From: Elusimicrobia bacterium RIFCSPLOWO2_01_FULL_59_12
Lineage (GTDB): Bacteria; Elusimicrobiota; Elusimicrobia; 2-01-FULL-59-12
Direction of reading: 5' to 3'
Assembly (NCBI GenBank): GCA_001800075.1
Contig: MGUR01000036.1
Coordinates: 1-6,518, forward strand
Length of the DNA stretch: 6,518 bases
Below, one piece after another: positions 4,257 through 6,518 of the stretch (within the stretch, counting starts at the first letter, position 1; every line of letters begins with the position of its first letter). The position numbers and the translations under genes were made by a program. The notes beneath the pieces are model-generated. The model did no database searches. It saw only the letters and a list, made by a program, of their open reading frames with translations, and was not told the DNA's origin.

Positions 4257-6497
4257 ATGCGCATCACGCTCCGCCTGGTGTATTCGACCGTCGCCATTCT
4301 CACTCTGGTGGTCGGATTGTTCACCACCCTGCAAGTCCGTCAGGAACGCCAGCGCCGCCTCTCTGACATGGAGCGGCGGGCGGGCGGCCTGGCCGAAGAT
4401 CTTTTCGAGCGGACTGAACCTGTGCTGGGGTCCGGTCAAACGACCGCGCTGTCGGCTCTGTTGGACCGATTTGTCAAACGTCACCGTCTGGCCGGAGCGG
4501 CGCTCTACCGGATCCCAAGCGGGGTCATCGCCTCGTCCTCGGGGCTCTCCGATTCTCTTTCAGACCTGCAGGCGCTGCTGGAGGACGCCGCGCGCGCGGA
4601 GCGCTCCCGTGGAGATCTGCTGTCGCTGAATAAAAAGCCGGTTTATCTCTATGCGATGTCTCTCGGTCCGGAGGGCAGACGCGACGTCGTCGCGATCGTT
4701 CAAAACGCCGCGGCGATCGATCAACGTCTCAATGAAATGTGGCGCCACGGCTTTACCCGGTTCATGATCCAGGCGCTGGCGATCGCCCTGGTCACCATGC
4801 TGATCATCCGGTGGAACATCACCCTGCCGATCGCCAATGTGACGGAATGGCTGAAACGCGTCCGCATGGGCAAGGAAACCGGTCCTCCCCCGCCGATTTC
4901 AAAAGGTCTTTTCGGTCCGTTGGCCAGCGAAGTCAGCAGTCTGGCGCACAGCTTATCGATCGCCCGCGCGGCCGCTGAAGAAGAAGCCAAGCTCCGGCAG
5001 AAAGGTGATGCGCTGTGGACGCCGGAACGGCTGAAAGAGCATGTCCGGCTGAAGCTGGACAACCGTCCCCTGGTGGTCGTGTCCAACCGGGAACCCTACG
5101 TGCACTTCCGAAAAGGGAAACGGCTGGATTGGCTGGTGCCGGCCAGCGGCTTGGTCACCGGGTTGGAACCCATTTTAAGAGCCTGCGGCGGAACCTGGAT
5201 CGCGCACGGATCCGGCGAAGCCGACCGGCAGGTCGTGGACGATCAGGACCGGATCGCGGTCCCTCCCGATCAGCCGCAGTATATGTTGCGCCGGGTCTGG
5301 CTCTCCAAAGACGATGAAAACGGTTACTATTACGGCTTCTCCAACGAAGGCCTCTGGCCGCTTTGCCACATCGCCCACACGCGCCCTTTGTTTCGGGAGG
5401 CGGATTGGGCGCGCTACAAAGGAGTCAACGAAAAATTCGCCAGGATCGTCCTGGATGAGATTCGGGATGCCCGGGAACCTCTGATCCTTGTGCAGGATTA
5501 CCATTTTGCTTTGCTTCCCGCGCTGGTGAAGGCGCGGCGGCCCGACGCCCGCGTCGCGCTGTTCTGGCACATTCCTTGGCCCAACCCGGAATCTTTCGGC
5601 ATTTGTCCCTGGCAAAAAGAGATTCTCCAGGGCATGCTGGGAGCCGACCTGCTGGGTTTCCATATTCAGCTCCACTGCAATAATTTCCTCGACACCGTCG
5701 ATCACGCGCTGGAATCGCAGATCGACTGGGAACACTTCGCGGCCAACCGCCAGGGCCACGCCACGCGCGTGCGGCCCTTTCCCATCAGCGTGGCGTTTAC
5801 GCCCGGCGGGACCCATCCCGCGCCGTTCGATAAGGCCGCGTTTCTGAAGGACGCCGGGCTCAAGTGCGAATACCTCGGGGTCGGCGTGGACCGCATGGAT
5901 TACACCAAGGGAATTCTCGAGCGGTTCCGCGGCGTGGAACGATTTCTTGAAAAATATCCGGCGTATGTCGGACGTTTTACCTTTGTGGAGCTCGGCGCCC
6001 CCAGCCGCACGTTGATCAAGAGTTACCAGGACCTGGTCGCGGGGATTGAAGCGGAGGCCCAGCGTATCAATTGGCGGTTCCAGACCGCCGATTGGAAGCC
6101 CATCATCCTGATGAAAAAGCATCACAGCCATGAAGAGATTGAGCCCTTTTATAAAGCCGCGGACGTCTGCCTGGTCACGTCGCTGCATGACGGTATGAAC
6201 CTGGTGGCCAAAGAATATATCGCGTCCCGGGGGGACGAAGACGGCATCCTGATTTTGAGCCGGTTTACGGGGGCCTCCCGGGAGCTGCGCGATGCCCTTC
6301 AGGTGAATCCCTATGACAGCGGCCAACTGGCCGACGCGATCAAGCTGGGCTTGGAGATGGACCCCGGCGAACGCAGGGACCGGATGGTCCGCATGCGGGA
6401 CCAGGTCCGTGACCGCAACGTCTACCGTTGGGGCGCCGATTTGATCAGCGAATTGGCCGACATCCGGATTGACCAAAAAGAGTCCTCGGCCGTTTGA
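4257..6497 (+). CDS. otsA: Membrane-anchored sensor-HAMP-trehalose-6-phosphate synthase (GT20) fusion, 746 aa
   Basis: Makes trehalose 6-phosphate from a nucleotide-activated glucose (UDP- or GDP-glucose class) and glucose 6-phosphate. Domain order: short basic N-terminus; TM1 about 5-25; periplasmic region about 26-165, with a strand-rich, PAS/Cache-like look around 78-96 and 128-158; TM2 about 168-186; HAMP about 186-240, with the conserved Pro (P191) and Glu (E225) and a leading coiled coil; then the GT20 catalytic domain about 270-735. Catalytic landmarks matching E. coli OtsA are VSNR (R278), SGL (G298), GFSNEGLWPL (360-369), QDYH (D414), HIPWPNPE (438-445), VDRMDYTKG (R546, K551), SR (R584) and DGMNLVAKEY (D645, E653). 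All main substrate-binding residues I can align are kept. Differences include QDYH for HDYH and WIAHGSGE (314-321) for the WFGWSGE of OtsA. E. coli OtsA is about 474 aa; the extra 270 residues are the sensor part. From memory, similar long GT20 proteins occur in other bacteria. No fused OtsB phosphatase is present. The start is set by AGGAGG and by the signal-anchor at the N-terminus. The symbol refers to the catalytic domain only. Confidence 0.92.
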   Translation: MRITLRLVYSTVAILTLVVGLFTTLQVRQERQRRLSDMERRAGGLAEDLFERTEPVLGSGQTTALSALLDRFVKRHRLAGAALYRIPSGVIASSSGLSDSLSDLQALLEDAARAERSRGDLLSLNKKPVYLYAMSLGPEGRRDVVAIVQNAAAIDQRLNEMWRHGFTRFMIQALAIALVTMLIIRWNITLPIANVTEWLKRVRMGKETGPPPPISKGLFGPLASEVSSLAHSLSIARAAAEEEAKLRQKGDALWTPERLKEHVRLKLDNRPLVVVSNREPYVHFRKGKRLDWLVPASGLVTGLEPILRACGGTWIAHGSGEADRQVVDDQDRIAVPPDQPQYMLRRVWLSKDDENGYYYGFSNEGLWPLCHIAHTRPLFREADWARYKGVNEKFARIVLDEIRDAREPLILVQDYHFALLPALVKARRPDARVALFWHIPWPNPESFGICPWQKEILQGMLGADLLGFHIQLHCNNFLDTVDHALESQIDWEHFAANRQGHATRVRPFPISVAFTPGGTHPAPFDKAAFLKDAGLKCEYLGVGVDRMDYTKGILERFRGVERFLEKYPAYVGRFTFVELGAPSRTLIKSYQDLVAGIEAEAQRINWRFQTADWKPIILMKKHHSHEEIEPFYKAADVCLVTSLHDGMNLVAKEYIASRGDEDGILILSRFTGASRELRDALQVNPYDSGQLADAIKLGLEMDPGERRDRMVRMRDQVRDRNVYRWGADLISELADIRIDQKESSAV

Positions 6498-6501
6498 CGC
6501 C

Positions 6502-6518
6502 ATGCGTAACCTGTTGAC
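6502..6518 (+). CDS. Possible start of the next gene in the operon, cut by window edge
   Basis: An ATG 4 nt after the synthase stop opens a frame (MRNLL) that continues to the window end. Tight spacing on the same strand suggests another operon member, and a trehalose-6-phosphate phosphatase (OtsB) would be the natural partner, but five codons show nothing about function. No clear Shine-Dalgarno precedes it. Confidence 0.35.

Noticed and set aside
5175..6503. 442-codon open frame on the minus strand
   Set aside because: It is antisense to the GT20 domain, whose motifs are unmistakable. The translation has no recognisable fold or motif.

Overview
The window is a compact, roughly 60% G+C (by eye) stretch of bacterial chromosome. 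It carries five recognisable genes and the first codons of a possible sixth. No RNA gene, insertion sequence, CRISPR array or phage signature is visible. The host is probably a Gram-negative, because the last large gene has an N-terminal sensor region that would sit in the periplasm. I cannot place it to a phylum. Gene content and composition would fit several uncultivated or proteobacteria-like lineages, and this is inference only.

Layout: (1) positions 1-667, minus strand, hold the N-terminal half of an Amt/Mep/Rh ammonium transporter that runs off the left edge. (2) Positions 668-831 are a divergent intergenic region. It has a good -10 box for amt and, on the other side, a strong terminator-like hairpin with a U-tract ending directly at the start codon of the next gene. 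(3) Positions 832-2649, plus strand, encode a 605-residue NhaD/ArsB-type (ion transporter superfamily) putative Na+/H+ antiporter with a large soluble insertion between its two halves. (4) Positions 2659-3090, minus strand, encode a small protein with two ACT-like repeats, convergent with the antiporter. (5) Positions 3157-4248, plus strand, encode a CPA2-type cation/proton antiporter. It is divergent from the ACT gene across a 66-bp spacer. (6) Positions 4257-6497, plus strand, encode a 746-residue membrane-bound fusion of a periplasmic sensor region, a HAMP domain and a GT20 trehalose-6-phosphate synthase. It lies 8 bp after the antiporter and is clearly in the same operon. (7) A possible further gene starts at 6502.

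The genes suggest ion and osmotic homeostasis: two different Na+(K+)/H+ antiporters, and an enzyme of compatible-solute (trehalose) synthesis that looks built to receive a signal across the membrane. The CPA2 antiporter and the sensor-synthase appear co-transcribed and may form one salt or turgor response unit. The most interesting points are the HAMP-GT20 fusion, the possible attenuator or riboswitch leader of the NhaD-like gene, and the very compact, possibly leaderless divergent promoter at 3091-3156.
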